This document shows, one piece after another, positions 15,315 to 22,467 of a stretch of DNA of 39,055 nucleotides. The stretch lies in the IMG/VR virus record IMGVR_UViG_3300038485_000133, positions 1-39,055 of that record. One strand, written 5' to 3'. Both the position numbers and the translations under genes were made by a program. The stretch comes from a virus. Under the pieces are notes generated by a model. It did no database searches and was not told the origin of the DNA. It saw only the letters and a list, made by a program, of their open reading frames with translations. How positions within the stretch are numbered: position 1 is the first letter of the stretch; each line of letters begins with the position of its first letter.

Positions 15315-15632
15315 ATGAATAAGAAAATAACACTTACAGATGAAAATTACATAAAGTGCTTCGAGTCAAAATCAACATCGATTCGACTTGGAATTAAAAA
15401 CTTTAATGTAGGGAACTCATCAATAGAGAATGTTGAAACTGGTAATGAAATGGACTGCATGATAACAAAGGTTGAGCTGTTAAAGGTTTCAGACCTTAAT
15501 GACTTTCACGCCGTTAGGGATGGCTTTTGCGGGATAAGAGAGCTCATCGAAGAGCTAAAAAATTGCTACGGAGATATAAGCAGTCAGGACTACATAACAA
15601 GAGTAACATTTAAAACTAAATACAACAAATAG
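15315..15632 (+). CDS. Hypothetical protein, possible ASCH/PUA-like fold, 105 aa
   Basis: ATG 15315 has GGAG upstream. The pattern of N-terminal STSIRLGIKNFNVG, then MDCMITKVELLKVSDL, then a helical segment and a final beta strand (YITRVTFKT) resembles ASCH/PUA-like RNA-binding domains. This is a tentative structural reading without a diagnostic motif. The gene ends its operon before a terminator. Confidence 0.45.
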   Translation: MNKKITLTDENYIKCFESKSTSIRLGIKNFNVGNSSIENVETGNEMDCMITKVELLKVSDLNDFHAVRDGFCGIRELIEELKNCYGDISSQDYITRVTFKTKYNK

Positions 15633-15662
15633 GGCGGATTAATGGAGCGTTGAAAGAAAGAT

Positions 15663-15687
15663 AAGGAGCCTTCGGGTTCCTTTTTTT
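15663..15687 (+). terminator. Rho-independent terminator
   Basis: Stem 15663-15670 / 15675-15682 (AAGGAGCC with GGTTCCTT, one G-U), TTCG tetraloop, followed by a run of seven T. Confidence 0.9.
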
Positions 15688-15703
15688 ATGTCGTTAGATT
15701 GTT

Positions 15704-15790
15704 AATCGATTTTATTCATAGAAATCAGCATATCAATCGATTTATTTCATTTGTAATAATACCCATACATACCCATAATATAAACATACC
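15704..15790 (+). promoter_or_regulatory. Promoter/operator region with direct repeats
   Basis: Two imperfect 16-bp direct repeats (AATCGATTT..TTCAT type) lie at 15704-15719 and 15735-15750, 31 bp apart, or about three helical turns. Next come a TTGTAA-like -35 and a CATAAT -10 with a 17-base spacer, overlapping a second repeat (ATACCCAT twice). No CRP-like site is present. This looks like a separately controlled promoter for the antirepressor-region operon starting at 15805. Confidence 0.45.
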
Positions 15791-15804
15791 AACAAGGAGC
15801 AATC

Positions 15805-16038
15805 ATGAAAAAGCTAAACACACTATTTACAGATTCATCTAAGCAGCACATAGATTCCTTTAGCGATAACTCAATGAATAGTAAGTCCGAGATATCAAGA
15901 GCAGCAATGGCGATAGGATTATCAATGCTATCGGTTGCAAAGTTAAGCATGACAGATAGAGAGTTCTACTCATACATCAACGAAAGCCAAGATATCGATA
16001 ACGACTCACGACCATGCACAAAGGAGGTTATGCAATGA
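15805..16038 (+). CDS. Possible ribbon-helix-helix protein, 77 aa
   Basis: ATG 15805 follows AAGGAG. The middle contains MNSKSEISRAAMAIGLSML, similar to the strand-helix part of small RHH or Arc/CopG-type DNA-binding proteins, with a charged C-terminus. The stop overlaps the ATG of the following antirepressor fragment. It is first behind a promoter with direct repeats, so autoregulation would fit; inference only. Confidence 0.45.
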   Translation: MKKLNTLFTDSSKQHIDSFSDNSMNSKSEISRAAMAIGLSMLSVAKLSMTDREFYSYINESQDIDNDSRPCTKEVMQ

Positions 16039-16695
16039 ACATAGCAATTATCAATATGAAAACGAGCAGCTACGACCTTTGGAAGCAAATTAACGCCTTT
16101 AGGATTGAAGAGGGTGGAAATAAGGTTAGGCATGATGATTTTCTAGCTAGAGTAAAAGACGAGTGCGATGATCTAGGGGTGTGCGAAACTTTCGCAGTGG
16201 AAAAATAAAACGTAATACTAACTAGATACATGTTAAACAAAGACCAAATGCTTTTAGTTGGTATGCGAGAGTCAAAGATTGTTCGTAAAAAAGGTTTTAA
16301 TGTGGATTAAGAAGATTTCAGAGCCTAATGTACCAACCAATTTTGCGGAAGCGCTTCAGTTAGCAGCAGACCAAGCAAAAGCACTTGAACTTGCAGCGCC
16401 TAAAGTGGCATTCGTTGATAACTTTGTTGAGACTGGCACGACTAAGACGCTAAGAGAGACAGCAAAGATACTGAACTACCCAGAGCGCAAGATGATCGCA
16501 CTGATGATTGACCATGACATATTGTATCGAATGTCTGGAAAGCTTTTGCCTTATCAGAAATACCACGAACAAAAGCTATTTGAAGTCAAGACTGGCGAAA
16601 GAAACGGTCACGCATTCACGCAAACAAGAGTTACAACCAAAGGCTTAACATGGCTTGGTGAGAGATACGCAAGCGATTTAATGGAGGATAAATAA
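16035..16695 (+). pseudogene. Broken phage antirepressor with KilAC C-terminal domain
   Basis: Three pieces read as one ancestral gene. 16035-16205 encodes an N-terminal domain (YDLWKQINAFRIEEGG, HDDFLARVKDE) like those of phage antirepressors, and stops at TAA 16206-16208. The same frame continues with MLNKDQMLLVGMRESKIVRK (16230-16289). A one-base frame change in an A6 run near 16285-16290 then leads into VLMWIKKISEP and a full KilAC-like domain ending TRVTTKGLTWLGERYA at 16695. Both lesions lie in A-rich runs, so sequencing error is possible. A strong AAGGAGG precedes ATG 16035, and the distal piece could start alone at ATG 16300. Confidence 0.75.
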
Positions 16696-16772
16696 TGCAA
16701 TGGATAAAACACGACACAGACGCAAATCAAGACGCAAAGTTACAAAACGTTTTACTGGGCTTTATTTATTGA
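16695..16772 (+). pseudogene. N-terminal remnant of a Lin1244/DUF4373-type replication initiator
   Basis: ATG 16695 overlaps the antirepressor stop. The 25 codons read MQWIKHDTDANQDAKLQNVL, which is the highly typical N-terminus of DUF4373 (Lin1244/Lin1753-like) phage replication proteins, and then stop. The rest of the domain is missing. The intact initiator of another type (DUF1376) lies 380 bases downstream, so this looks like a scar of replication-module replacement. Confidence 0.75.
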
Positions 16773-16828
16773 TTTCTTTTCTTGTTTGCAATACTATACT
16801 TATATTCACAAAACAGAGGTTTGAAAAA

Positions 16829-17104
16829 ATGGAAAATAAACTTGTAGCGATGATACTTATATTCCTTGAGGATGGCGAAAAACCAAGGCACAAAGTGACA
16901 ATGAAAATAAGGAATTACCCCAAGGATATGAGAGATGGTGCAATAAGATACATAATGTCTGAAAAACTAGTTCAGCTAAGGGAGTGTAGAGAAAATTGCG
17001 GAAGAGGCAGAACACCAGTATTCATATCACTAACAGAGAAAGGCTCTGAAAGAGTCATGGAGATATCAAGAAGACCTAGACACAAATCAGTATGGGAAAT
17101 ATAA
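16829..17104 (+). CDS. Small winged-helix-like protein, 91 aa
   Basis: ATG 16829 is preferred: it follows AGAGGT and starts the folded part (MENKLVAMILIFLEDGE). The pattern helix, helix, recognition helix (MRDGAIRYIMSEKLVQLREC), then a basic wing (GRGRTPVFISLTEKG) is like a winged-HTH. It lies between the remnant of one initiator and the intact other. A short hairpin (ACCCTG with CAGGGT) follows the stop. Function unknown. Confidence 0.5.
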   Translation: MENKLVAMILIFLEDGEKPRHKVTMKIRNYPKDMRDGAIRYIMSEKLVQLRECRENCGRGRTPVFISLTEKGSERVMEISRRPRHKSVWEI

Positions 17105-17151
17105 ACCCTGCGACAACAGGGTAAATAAGTAGATTCGAGGTAATTATAATC

Positions 17152-17928
17152 ATGCATTACTATAAGTTCAACGTTGCAGGGTGGGCGAAAGACACAAGCC
17201 ACCTATCACTTAAAGAAGAAGCAATATACCTAAGGCTTATCAATTTCTATTACGACCACGAAAAGCCAATACCACTCAAAACCCACTTGGTTTTAAGAAA
17301 GTTGCGAATGGCTGACGAATCGGAAACGGTTGATATTATACTTGAAGAGTTCTTCACAAAAACAAAAGATGGATGGATTCAAAACCACTGCGAAAAATTA
17401 ATAGGCGAATACCAAAAAATGGCAGAGCGTAACAAGAAAAACGCAAAGCTAGGAGGTCGCCCTAAAATCAATGACTTAGCCAAACCGAGTGGGAATCCAG
17501 AAGATAACCAAGAGGAAACCGAATCGAATCCGAAAGGTATCCCTAACTATAAACTAGAAACTAATAACCAAGAACTAGAAACTAATAACCAAGATTCTGA
17601 CTTTGAGCCTTCGGCTCCGCCACCTAAAAAACAATCTTTGGATTACGACAGAATCAAAGAGATATTCAACGCAACACTAACCAAAGCAAGCAACATCGTT
17701 AAGCTGACAGAGAAGCGTAAGAAACTAGTTAAGAAACTATTTGATGATTTCGAATTGAATTATGAGAAATTTGAGAGCTACTTAACGTTTTTGAATGACC
17801 ATCCTGATGCGCAATGGATGTTCGAGAGAAGAATTAAAACGGATGGTAGCGGTCAATTCTGGAATGCTCAGACATTTGAATATTTTGTTGGCGAGAAGTG
17901 TTTTTTAAACGTTAAGGAAAATTACTAG
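17152..17928 (+). CDS. DUF1376 (YdaU-type) replication initiator
   Basis: This 258-aa protein has an N-terminal DUF1376 domain: MHYYKFNVAGWAKDTSHLSL, then EEAIYLRLINFYYD and LRKLRM, a winged-helix domain. A charged linker (about residues 100-165) with two tandem copies of KLETNNQ/ELETNNQ-type sequence follows. The C-terminal domain (about 165-255) has FLNDHPDAQWMFERRI and ends FEYFVGEKCFLNV, like the initiator C-domains of lambda-O-type phages. It should bind the origin and load the DnaB helicase encoded next. GAGG precedes ATG 17152. Its TAG overlaps the DnaB GTG. Confidence 0.82.
   Translation: MHYYKFNVAGWAKDTSHLSLKEEAIYLRLINFYYDHEKPIPLKTHLVLRKLRMADESETVDIILEEFFTKTKDGWIQNHCEKLIGEYQKMAERNKKNAKLGGRPKINDLAKPSGNPEDNQEETESNPKGIPNYKLETNNQELETNNQDSDFEPSAPPPKKQSLDYDRIKEIFNATLTKASNIVKLTEKRKKLVKKLFDDFELNYEKFESYLTFLNDHPDAQWMFERRIKTDGSGQFWNAQTFEYFVGEKCFLNVKENY
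17552..17593 (+). repeat. Two tandem 21-bp repeats in the initiator gene (candidate origin iterons)
   Basis: 17552-17572 and 17573-17593 are identical, rich in A and T, and encode a repeated ETNNQ-type linker. In lambda the origin iterons lie inside gene O in the same linker position between the DNA-binding and helicase-contact domains. A related partial copy (GATAACCAAGA) lies a little upstream. Origin function is inference. Confidence 0.5.
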
Positions 17929-19277
17929 TGAATTACGACAACTACGAACTTGAACTTGTAAGCGCTCTAATGCAGTCAGATGAGACGCCAGACTTTATTG
18001 AGGTGATTGATAAGATTGAACCTGCAATGTTCCAGAACGGCTCATTCAGGCAGATGTTCACAGCAGTAAAGGAGCTGCATTCAAAAGGTTGTGATTTTGA
18101 TGTTCTAGCGGTGGCTGATAAAACAAACATGGACTCGATGGGTCTTGTTGAGATGATTAAGAAGTCTATCGCAACACCTAGACGTGTAAAGACGTTTGCT
18201 AAGAAGGTTAGACAGGGTTACTACCTAAGAACTGCTAGAGATGAGTTCACGCGAGTTATTGAATCAATCGACAATTGCACAGATGAATCAATGATTGGTG
18301 AGATTGCATCGATGGTTGAGTCTGCCGTTGTTAACCTTGTCGTTGAGACTGACAAGAAGAAACCAGTTATTGCCCGAGAGCTTGCTGAGAATTACATGCA
18401 GGTACTTGGCGACAGAATGGCGGGAGAAAACCACGACCGACGATTAAAGTTTGGCATAGAGGCTATTGATGATAAGACTGGTGGTGTTAACCCAACTGAC
18501 CTGATTGTATTGGCTGGCTGTCCGGGCATGGGTAAAACTGAGCTAATGGTCACACTTTCGAATGCCGCTTCTGACGAAGATAAGGGTGCTTTGCTATTCT
18601 CTCTTGAGATGTCAGAGACAGAGTTAATTGAGCGTTCAATTGCTATTGAAGGTTGCGTATCAATTGGTAGCCTCAGAAATCCTCTACACATGAATGATTT
18701 TGAAGTGGCGAAGATTGGTGAGGCCATGTGTAGAGTGAGAGACAAGAAGTTCCACGTTTTAGATCAAGGCGGCCTAACCATTAATGAGATATTCGCTCAA
18801 GCAGTTGACCACAAGGCTAGATATCCAGAAACAAACCTAATCTGCGTGGATTACGCAGGATTAGTTGATACAAGTCAATATCAAGACCAAGTGCGCGCAT
18901 TGGGTGAGGTTGGCAAGAAGCTAAAAGAGCTGGCAAAGAAGATTCAAACGCCAGTGATTCTATTGTCTCAAGTTGTATCAAAGAACGTGGAGCAGCGCGG
19001 AGATAAGCGACCAATGGCAAGCGATCTAAAAGGCTCTAGTGAACTTCAAGACGCAGCTGACTGGATTATCTTTCCGTACCGTGATGTTGTTTATAACGAG
19101 GATTCTCCATGCGCAAACATTGCAGAGATTAACTTTGCTAAAGCGAGACACGGCACTCAAGGCGCGGTTTACATGGAGTGGAAGAATGGACACTTTATTG
19201 AATACGGCCAAGCAGAAGCTGATCACATGGTTAAGCAATCAAAACAATCAGCAGCTAGACCAACTAAAAACTTTTAA
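17928..19277 (+). CDS. dnaB: Replicative DNA helicase, DnaB family
   Basis: This 449-aa hexameric 5'-3' helicase has an N-terminal helical domain (residues 1-150) and a RecA-like ATPase domain with Walker A GCPGMGKTEL near residue 198. It also has GALLFSLEMSETEL (H1a), LICVDYAGLV (Walker B), and a Q-rich motif with PVILLSQVV and KGSSELQDAADWII. The GTG start is fixed by overlap with the initiator stop. The phage has no lambda-P-like loader; the DUF1376 initiator may do this. Downstream are small genes in the same direction. Confidence 0.93.
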   Translation: MNYDNYELELVSALMQSDETPDFIEVIDKIEPAMFQNGSFRQMFTAVKELHSKGCDFDVLAVADKTNMDSMGLVEMIKKSIATPRRVKTFAKKVRQGYYLRTARDEFTRVIESIDNCTDESMIGEIASMVESAVVNLVVETDKKKPVIARELAENYMQVLGDRMAGENHDRRLKFGIEAIDDKTGGVNPTDLIVLAGCPGMGKTELMVTLSNAASDEDKGALLFSLEMSETELIERSIAIEGCVSIGSLRNPLHMNDFEVAKIGEAMCRVRDKKFHVLDQGGLTINEIFAQAVDHKARYPETNLICVDYAGLVDTSQYQDQVRALGEVGKKLKELAKKIQTPVILLSQVVSKNVEQRGDKRPMASDLKGSSELQDAADWIIFPYRDVVYNEDSPCANIAEINFAKARHGTQGAVYMEWKNGHFIEYGQAEADHMVKQSKQSAARPTKNF

Positions 19278-19289
19278 CTAGATAGGTAA
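19272..19289 (+). repeat. 18-bp gene-junction repeat, copy 1
   Basis: The same 18 bases (TTTTAACTAGATAGGTAA) occur at 19272 and 19477. Each copy contains the stop codon of one gene (DnaB here) and the AGGTAA ribosome site of the next. This suggests duplication of a gene-start cassette. Confidence 0.8.
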
Positions 19290-19294
19290 CAATT

Positions 19295-19486
19295 ATGCGC
19301 GAATACAAAAAGACATACTTCGTAGGCAGCAACGGACGACTTTACAGAAAGGAAACCGACTACGCTAACCGTTCTTGGTGGTACATCTTCGAGGCTTATG
19401 GCGATGGAACTGACGGATGGGCTCTGCATGATGGCAAGCCAGAGATTGAATTAACAGAGCGTGAAAATGGCGCGGTTTTTAACTAG
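19295..19486 (+). CDS. Hypothetical protein, 63 aa
   Basis: ATG 19295 follows the AGGTAA of the junction repeat. It is aromatic-rich (NRSWWYIFEAYGDGTDGW) with alternating beta strands and a charged C-terminus, and has no signal peptide or membrane segment. No family recognised. Confidence 0.6.
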   Translation: MREYKKTYFVGSNGRLYRKETDYANRSWWYIFEAYGDGTDGWALHDGKPEIELTERENGAVFN

Positions 19487-19494
19487 ATAGGTAA
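19477..19494 (+). repeat. 18-bp gene-junction repeat, copy 2
   Basis: Identical to 19272-19289. It spans the stop of the 63-aa gene and the ribosome site of the next gene at 19499. Confidence 0.8.
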
Positions 19495-19498
19495 TGAG

Positions 19499-19744
19499 AT
19501 GAAGAATAAGAACGTTAGAAAAATATGGCTTCCATTGGTCAAATCAGTTTTAAATAAGTCAAAGGCGCTTTGCGGCCCAGTAGGTGATGATTCATTTTAT
19601 TTAGATTGGTGTGAATACGATGGAAAGCTAAAGGTATTTCAGCATTTCGAAGAGCCACGGCCTATATATGATGGAACTGTTGGAAAGAAAGAGTACAAGC
19701 TAGGCGTGGTATCACTAACCGCTGACCAGTTGAGAGGTAAGTAA
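19499..19744 (+). CDS. Hypothetical protein, 81 aa
   Basis: It begins MKNKNVRKIWLPLVKSVLN (basic amphipathic helix) and continues with DDSFYLDWCEYDGKLKVF, beta-rich. The gene follows the second junction repeat. No family recognised. Confidence 0.6.
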   Translation: MKNKNVRKIWLPLVKSVLNKSKALCGPVGDDSFYLDWCEYDGKLKVFQHFEEPRPIYDGTVGKKEYKLGVVSLTADQLRGK

Positions 19745-19745
19745 T

Positions 19746-19961
19746 ATGAAATGGCTAAAAAGGTTAAACATAGTTGAGTCTGGATTATTGGGTATATACA
19801 TATCAATGATCCCCGCATGCTTTGTAATGGTCAAGGTTAGCGAGTCTGAAGTCGCAATAGGAGAGCTCGGTTATATGTTCATGATGTGGCCAATGCTATC
19901 GGCAATACCAATGACATTGATGTTTTTAAACTACCTAGCAAATCAGGGCAAAAAGAAATGA
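19746..19961 (+). CDS. Small membrane protein with two transmembrane segments, 71 aa
   Basis: Basic N-terminus, first hydrophobic segment LLGIYISMIPACFVMV, an acidic loop (KVSESEVAIGELG), second segment YMFMMWPMLSAIPMTLMFL, and a Lys-rich C-terminus. Both ends are positively charged, so both are predicted cytoplasmic. The stop overlaps the next ATG (ATGA). Possible superinfection exclusion or membrane effector; no proof in sequence. Confidence 0.6.
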   Translation: MKWLKRLNIVESGLLGIYISMIPACFVMVKVSESEVAIGELGYMFMMWPMLSAIPMTLMFLNYLANQGKKK

Positions 19962-20134
19962 ACAACGTATTTAGAATGCCAAAGCTACACAGAAACTCAC
20001 CAGCAATGGGTAAGATACTCAAGGATATCGAGAAGCGCGGCCATTTTTATTACAACAATGCCAGAGTAAAGCTAGACGAAGCTAACACGAAGGTAGACGG
20101 CGTTTATGTTTATTTGGCATATACGACAGCGTGA
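19958..20134 (+). CDS. Hypothetical protein, 58 aa
   Basis: ATG 19958 overlaps the preceding stop. The protein is soluble, with a basic N-terminus (MNNVFRMPKLHRNS), then a helix and a C-terminal beta strand with VYVYLAYTTA. Its stop overlaps the GTG of ninB. No family recognised. Confidence 0.55.
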   Translation: MNNVFRMPKLHRNSPAMGKILKDIEKRGHFYYNNARVKLDEANTKVDGVYVYLAYTTA

Positions 20135-20625
20135 ATCCAATTGATGAGCTTATAGAGCGTTACGGAGGCGTTTTAATGGCATTTGAGAAGCTAGTAACAA
20201 GTGTTGATGACTTGCACGAGATAAGTGGTTACGCACATGACCACTTTGAGCAAGGAGGTGGAGCGCTCAAGGTTAAGATTACGAACAGTGGTAAGCGGTC
20301 CTTATCGCAAAACTCGTTCCAGCATGTCTGTTACCAGGAGATTAGCAAATACCTGGTAGCTAAGGGGCGAAATGAATGGACTCCAGAGTTCGTTAAGAAG
20401 AACCTCAAAAATAAGATGCTTGGATGGCAAACAGAAACATTCGTTGATGTTAAGACTGGTGAAAGGCGCGAGGTTTGGACACTCAAGAGTTCAAGCAAGC
20501 TAGACAAAGGCGAGGCGATGAATTACATCACTCAGATACTAGATTGGGCTGAGTCTATTGGTTGCCACATCAAGATTCCAGAAGACAGCGAATACATGAA
20601 AGCAATGCAATCTCAAAACATGTGA
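20131..20625 (+). CDS. ninB: NinB (YbcN-like) recombination protein
   Basis: This 164-aa protein has the NinB signature: KRSLSQNSFQHVCYQEISKYL in the middle, EWTPEFVKKNLKNKMLG, VKTGERREVWTLKSSSKLDKGE and GCHIKIPEDSEYM at the end. Lambda NinB (Orf) binds SSB and single-stranded DNA and mediates recombination in place of RecFOR. SSB is encoded in the leftward operon of the same genome. The GTG start is fixed by overlap with the upstream stop. Its TGA lies inside the CRP-like palindrome of the next gene's promoter. Confidence 0.9.
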   Translation: MNPIDELIERYGGVLMAFEKLVTSVDDLHEISGYAHDHFEQGGGALKVKITNSGKRSLSQNSFQHVCYQEISKYLVAKGRNEWTPEFVKKNLKNKMLGWQTETFVDVKTGERREVWTLKSSSKLDKGEAMNYITQILDWAESIGCHIKIPEDSEYMKAMQSQNM

Positions 20626-20663
20626 CACCTATCACAGATGTTGATGGCTAATGATTATATGAT
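20621..20663 (+). promoter_or_regulatory. Promoter with perfect CRP-like site before the methyltransferase
   Basis: TGTGA-N6-TCACA at 20621-20636. The TATGAT at 20658-20663 is 32 bp centre-to-centre. The palindrome overlaps the ninB stop codon. Predicted start near 20670, about 27 bases before ATG 20697. Confidence 0.75.
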
Positions 20664-20696
20664 TTAGCTATCAACTAAAAACAAACAGAAAACAAA

Positions 20697-21671
20697 ATGA
20701 ACGTATTAAGTCTTTTTGATGGAAAAAGCTCAGGGTTTACAGCTTGTGAGTTGGCAGGGATTGAAGTTGGAACGTATTGCAGCGCTGAGATTGATAAGTA
20801 CGCAATTCAGGTAAGTAACGCCATTCATCCAAATCAAACGCGATTAGGTAGCGTTACACAGTGGCTCGATTGGTATGTTGATTGGGCTAGTATCGATATA
20901 ATTTTCGCGGGATTCCCCTGTCAGCCTTGGTCAATGTCTGGTCAGCAGTTAGGTGATGAGGACGAGCGCGGCAAGTTGTTTTGGATAATGCTCGATATTA
21001 TGAAGCATGCTCGCAAGCACAACCCGAAAGTTCAGTTCTTAATTGAAAACGTGAAGATGAAGAAAGAGTTTGAGATTTACATTACCTCACACATGGAAAA
21101 AGAGCTGTTTATGTTCGAGTGCTTTGGTGATGAACCTCAAGATTACCTTGATTCAATTTACAAAAACCAAGGAAAGAAGCCGTTATATAAAACGCTAATC
21201 AACAGCGCCCGGGTATCAGCTCAAAATCGTAACCGTTATTACTGGACCAGTTTCCCAGTTATTCAGCCGAAAGATAAAGGGATTGTGCTTGCTGATATTA
21301 TTGAGAGTGATGTGGACGCCTGTTTTAGTTACTCTCAAAAGTCGATTGATTACATGGAAAGAGGAAATGATAAGTGGATGAAGGCTGGAGCCAGAAGAGC
21401 CGACAGATACACTCAGACGTCAAAGGACGAAAAATCATTTACCTTGACTGCAAATATGTACAAGGGTGTCCCTTATAACTATTTCATGGACGATAACGGA
21501 AATTATAGAAAAAAGACCTTGCGAGAATGCTTCCGACTCCAAACAGTGCCAGAGCATTACATCGATAAGATTTTAGATTGCGGAGTATCTAACTCTCAAC
21601 TTTACAAGATCGCCGGAAATGGATGGACGGACGAGGTTATCGCTCACATTTTGAAGTGCATTCCTAGATAG
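20697..21671 (+). CDS. dcm: DNA (cytosine-5)-methyltransferase
   Basis: This 324-aa enzyme has all main motifs of the C5 family: motif I SLFDGKSSGF (residues 4-13), motif IV GFPCQPWS near residue 75 with the catalytic Cys, motif VI IENV near 116, motif VIII QNRNRYYW near 176, and motif X YKIAGNGWTDEV at the end. The target recognition region lies between VIII and X. No restriction endonuclease is adjacent, so it is an orphan that probably shields phage DNA from host restriction or modifies host regulation. It has its own CRP-like promoter. Confidence 0.93.
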   Translation: MNVLSLFDGKSSGFTACELAGIEVGTYCSAEIDKYAIQVSNAIHPNQTRLGSVTQWLDWYVDWASIDIIFAGFPCQPWSMSGQQLGDEDERGKLFWIMLDIMKHARKHNPKVQFLIENVKMKKEFEIYITSHMEKELFMFECFGDEPQDYLDSIYKNQGKKPLYKTLINSARVSAQNRNRYYWTSFPVIQPKDKGIVLADIIESDVDACFSYSQKSIDYMERGNDKWMKAGARRADRYTQTSKDEKSFTLTANMYKGVPYNYFMDDNGNYRKKTLRECFRLQTVPEHYIDKILDCGVSNSQLYKIAGNGWTDEVIAHILKCIPR

Positions 21672-21680
21672 ATTTAAGTC

Positions 21681-21723
21681 TGTGAGCGCTATCACGGAAG
21701 TTGGTGGATATTGAATTTATAAT
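21681..21723 (+). promoter_or_regulatory. Promoter with CRP-like site before the tandem-HTH gene
   Basis: TGTGA-N6-TCACG at 21681-21696 (one mismatch) with a consensus TATAAT at 21718-21723, 32 bp centre-to-centre. No -35 hexamer. Predicted start near 21730, 22 bases before ATG 21752. Confidence 0.75.
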
Positions 21724-21751
21724 GTATTCATCAACTGAAGAGGTTAATCAA

Positions 21752-22225
21752 ATGGCTAGACCATATAAATTGGCGAGTTATTCGCAAGAAGAAGTAAGAG
21801 CGAAAGTAAAAGAACTGGGAACTATCGCAAAGGCGGCTAAGTTCTACGAATGCGCAGAGAAGACGGTAAGTAATAAGATTGGATTCTTTGTTTATCGCAG
21901 CGTTGACCCCAAGCATCACAAAGAGCTTAAAGAGTTGCTGAAGATTCACACCAAGAGCAGAGTCGGTGAATTGATGGGATACTCACAGAGTCAAATGGAA
22001 TGGTTCACCAAGAAACATAAGATTAAGTGCTCATCGAAAGGTAAGCCAAAGATTGATTCAAGCCTTACCCATTACGAAATGAACAATATGGATGAGGTTA
22101 TTAAGGATTATGCGACCATTTTAGATTGCGCGGATGAATTAGAAGTAAGCGCAAAGACAATCCATCGTCATTTAAAGATTTGCAGAGAGCGTAAACGTGA
22201 AGCGGCTCACGGTTCGAATTTATAG
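21752..22225 (+). CDS. Tandem helix-turn-helix regulator-like protein, 157 aa
   Basis: The start ATG 21752 follows AGAGG; the open frame upstream lies in the promoter leader. Three segments look like HTH units: TIAKAAKFYECAEKTVSNKI (residues 24-43), SRVGELMGYSQSQMEWFTKK (about 70), and ATILDCADELEVSAKTIHRH near the C-terminus. It reads like a sigma/Trp-repressor-like DNA-binding protein. Because its own promoter carries the shared palindrome, it is a candidate for the factor that binds these sites, though host CRP is the simpler choice. Confidence 0.6.
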   Translation: MARPYKLASYSQEEVRAKVKELGTIAKAAKFYECAEKTVSNKIGFFVYRSVDPKHHKELKELLKIHTKSRVGELMGYSQSQMEWFTKKHKIKCSSKGKPKIDSSLTHYEMNNMDEVIKDYATILDCADELEVSAKTIHRHLKICRERKREAAHGSNL

Positions 22226-22249
22226 AAACTGGTAGGGTAGCTTAAGTGG

Positions 22250-22278
22250 GTGCGTCATCGTTTAATCTGGTAACGCAC
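22250..22278. promoter_or_regulatory. Inverted repeat GTGCGT..ACGCAC between genes
   Basis: GTGCGT (22250-22255) and ACGCAC (22273-22278) are perfect complements separated by 17 bases. The element lies 34 bases before the next ATG (22312). It may be an operator or an mRNA hairpin; there is no T-run, so it is not a typical terminator. Confidence 0.4.
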
Positions 22279-22311
22279 ATGTAGTTTAAATTGAATGTTT
22301 AGGGGTGGTTA

Positions 22312-22467
22312 ATGTCTATATTCGACTATGAAGATAAGTTTTACGACCAACTAACAGATAGTCAGCCGGTCGATGTTAGTTGGCATGTATGGGTAAATCG
22401 TTGCTACCAATCATTTATGGATAGCGTAGCAGAGCAAGAATTAAATATGGAGTTGAATCAGTTATGA
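22312..22467 (+). CDS. Small acidic protein, 51 aa
   Basis: ATG 22312 follows AGGGGTGG. The protein is acidic and aromatic (begins MSIFDYEDKFYDQL). The stop overlaps the ATG of the DUF551 gene (ATGA). No family recognised. Confidence 0.6.
   Translation: MSIFDYEDKFYDQLTDSQPVDVSWHVWVNRCYQSFMDSVAEQELNMELNQL

Noticed and set aside
17145-17150. TATAAT immediately before the DUF1376 ATG
   Set aside because: It lies one base before the start codon and has no -35; it is inside the ribosome-site spacer, so it is unlikely to be a promoter for this gene.
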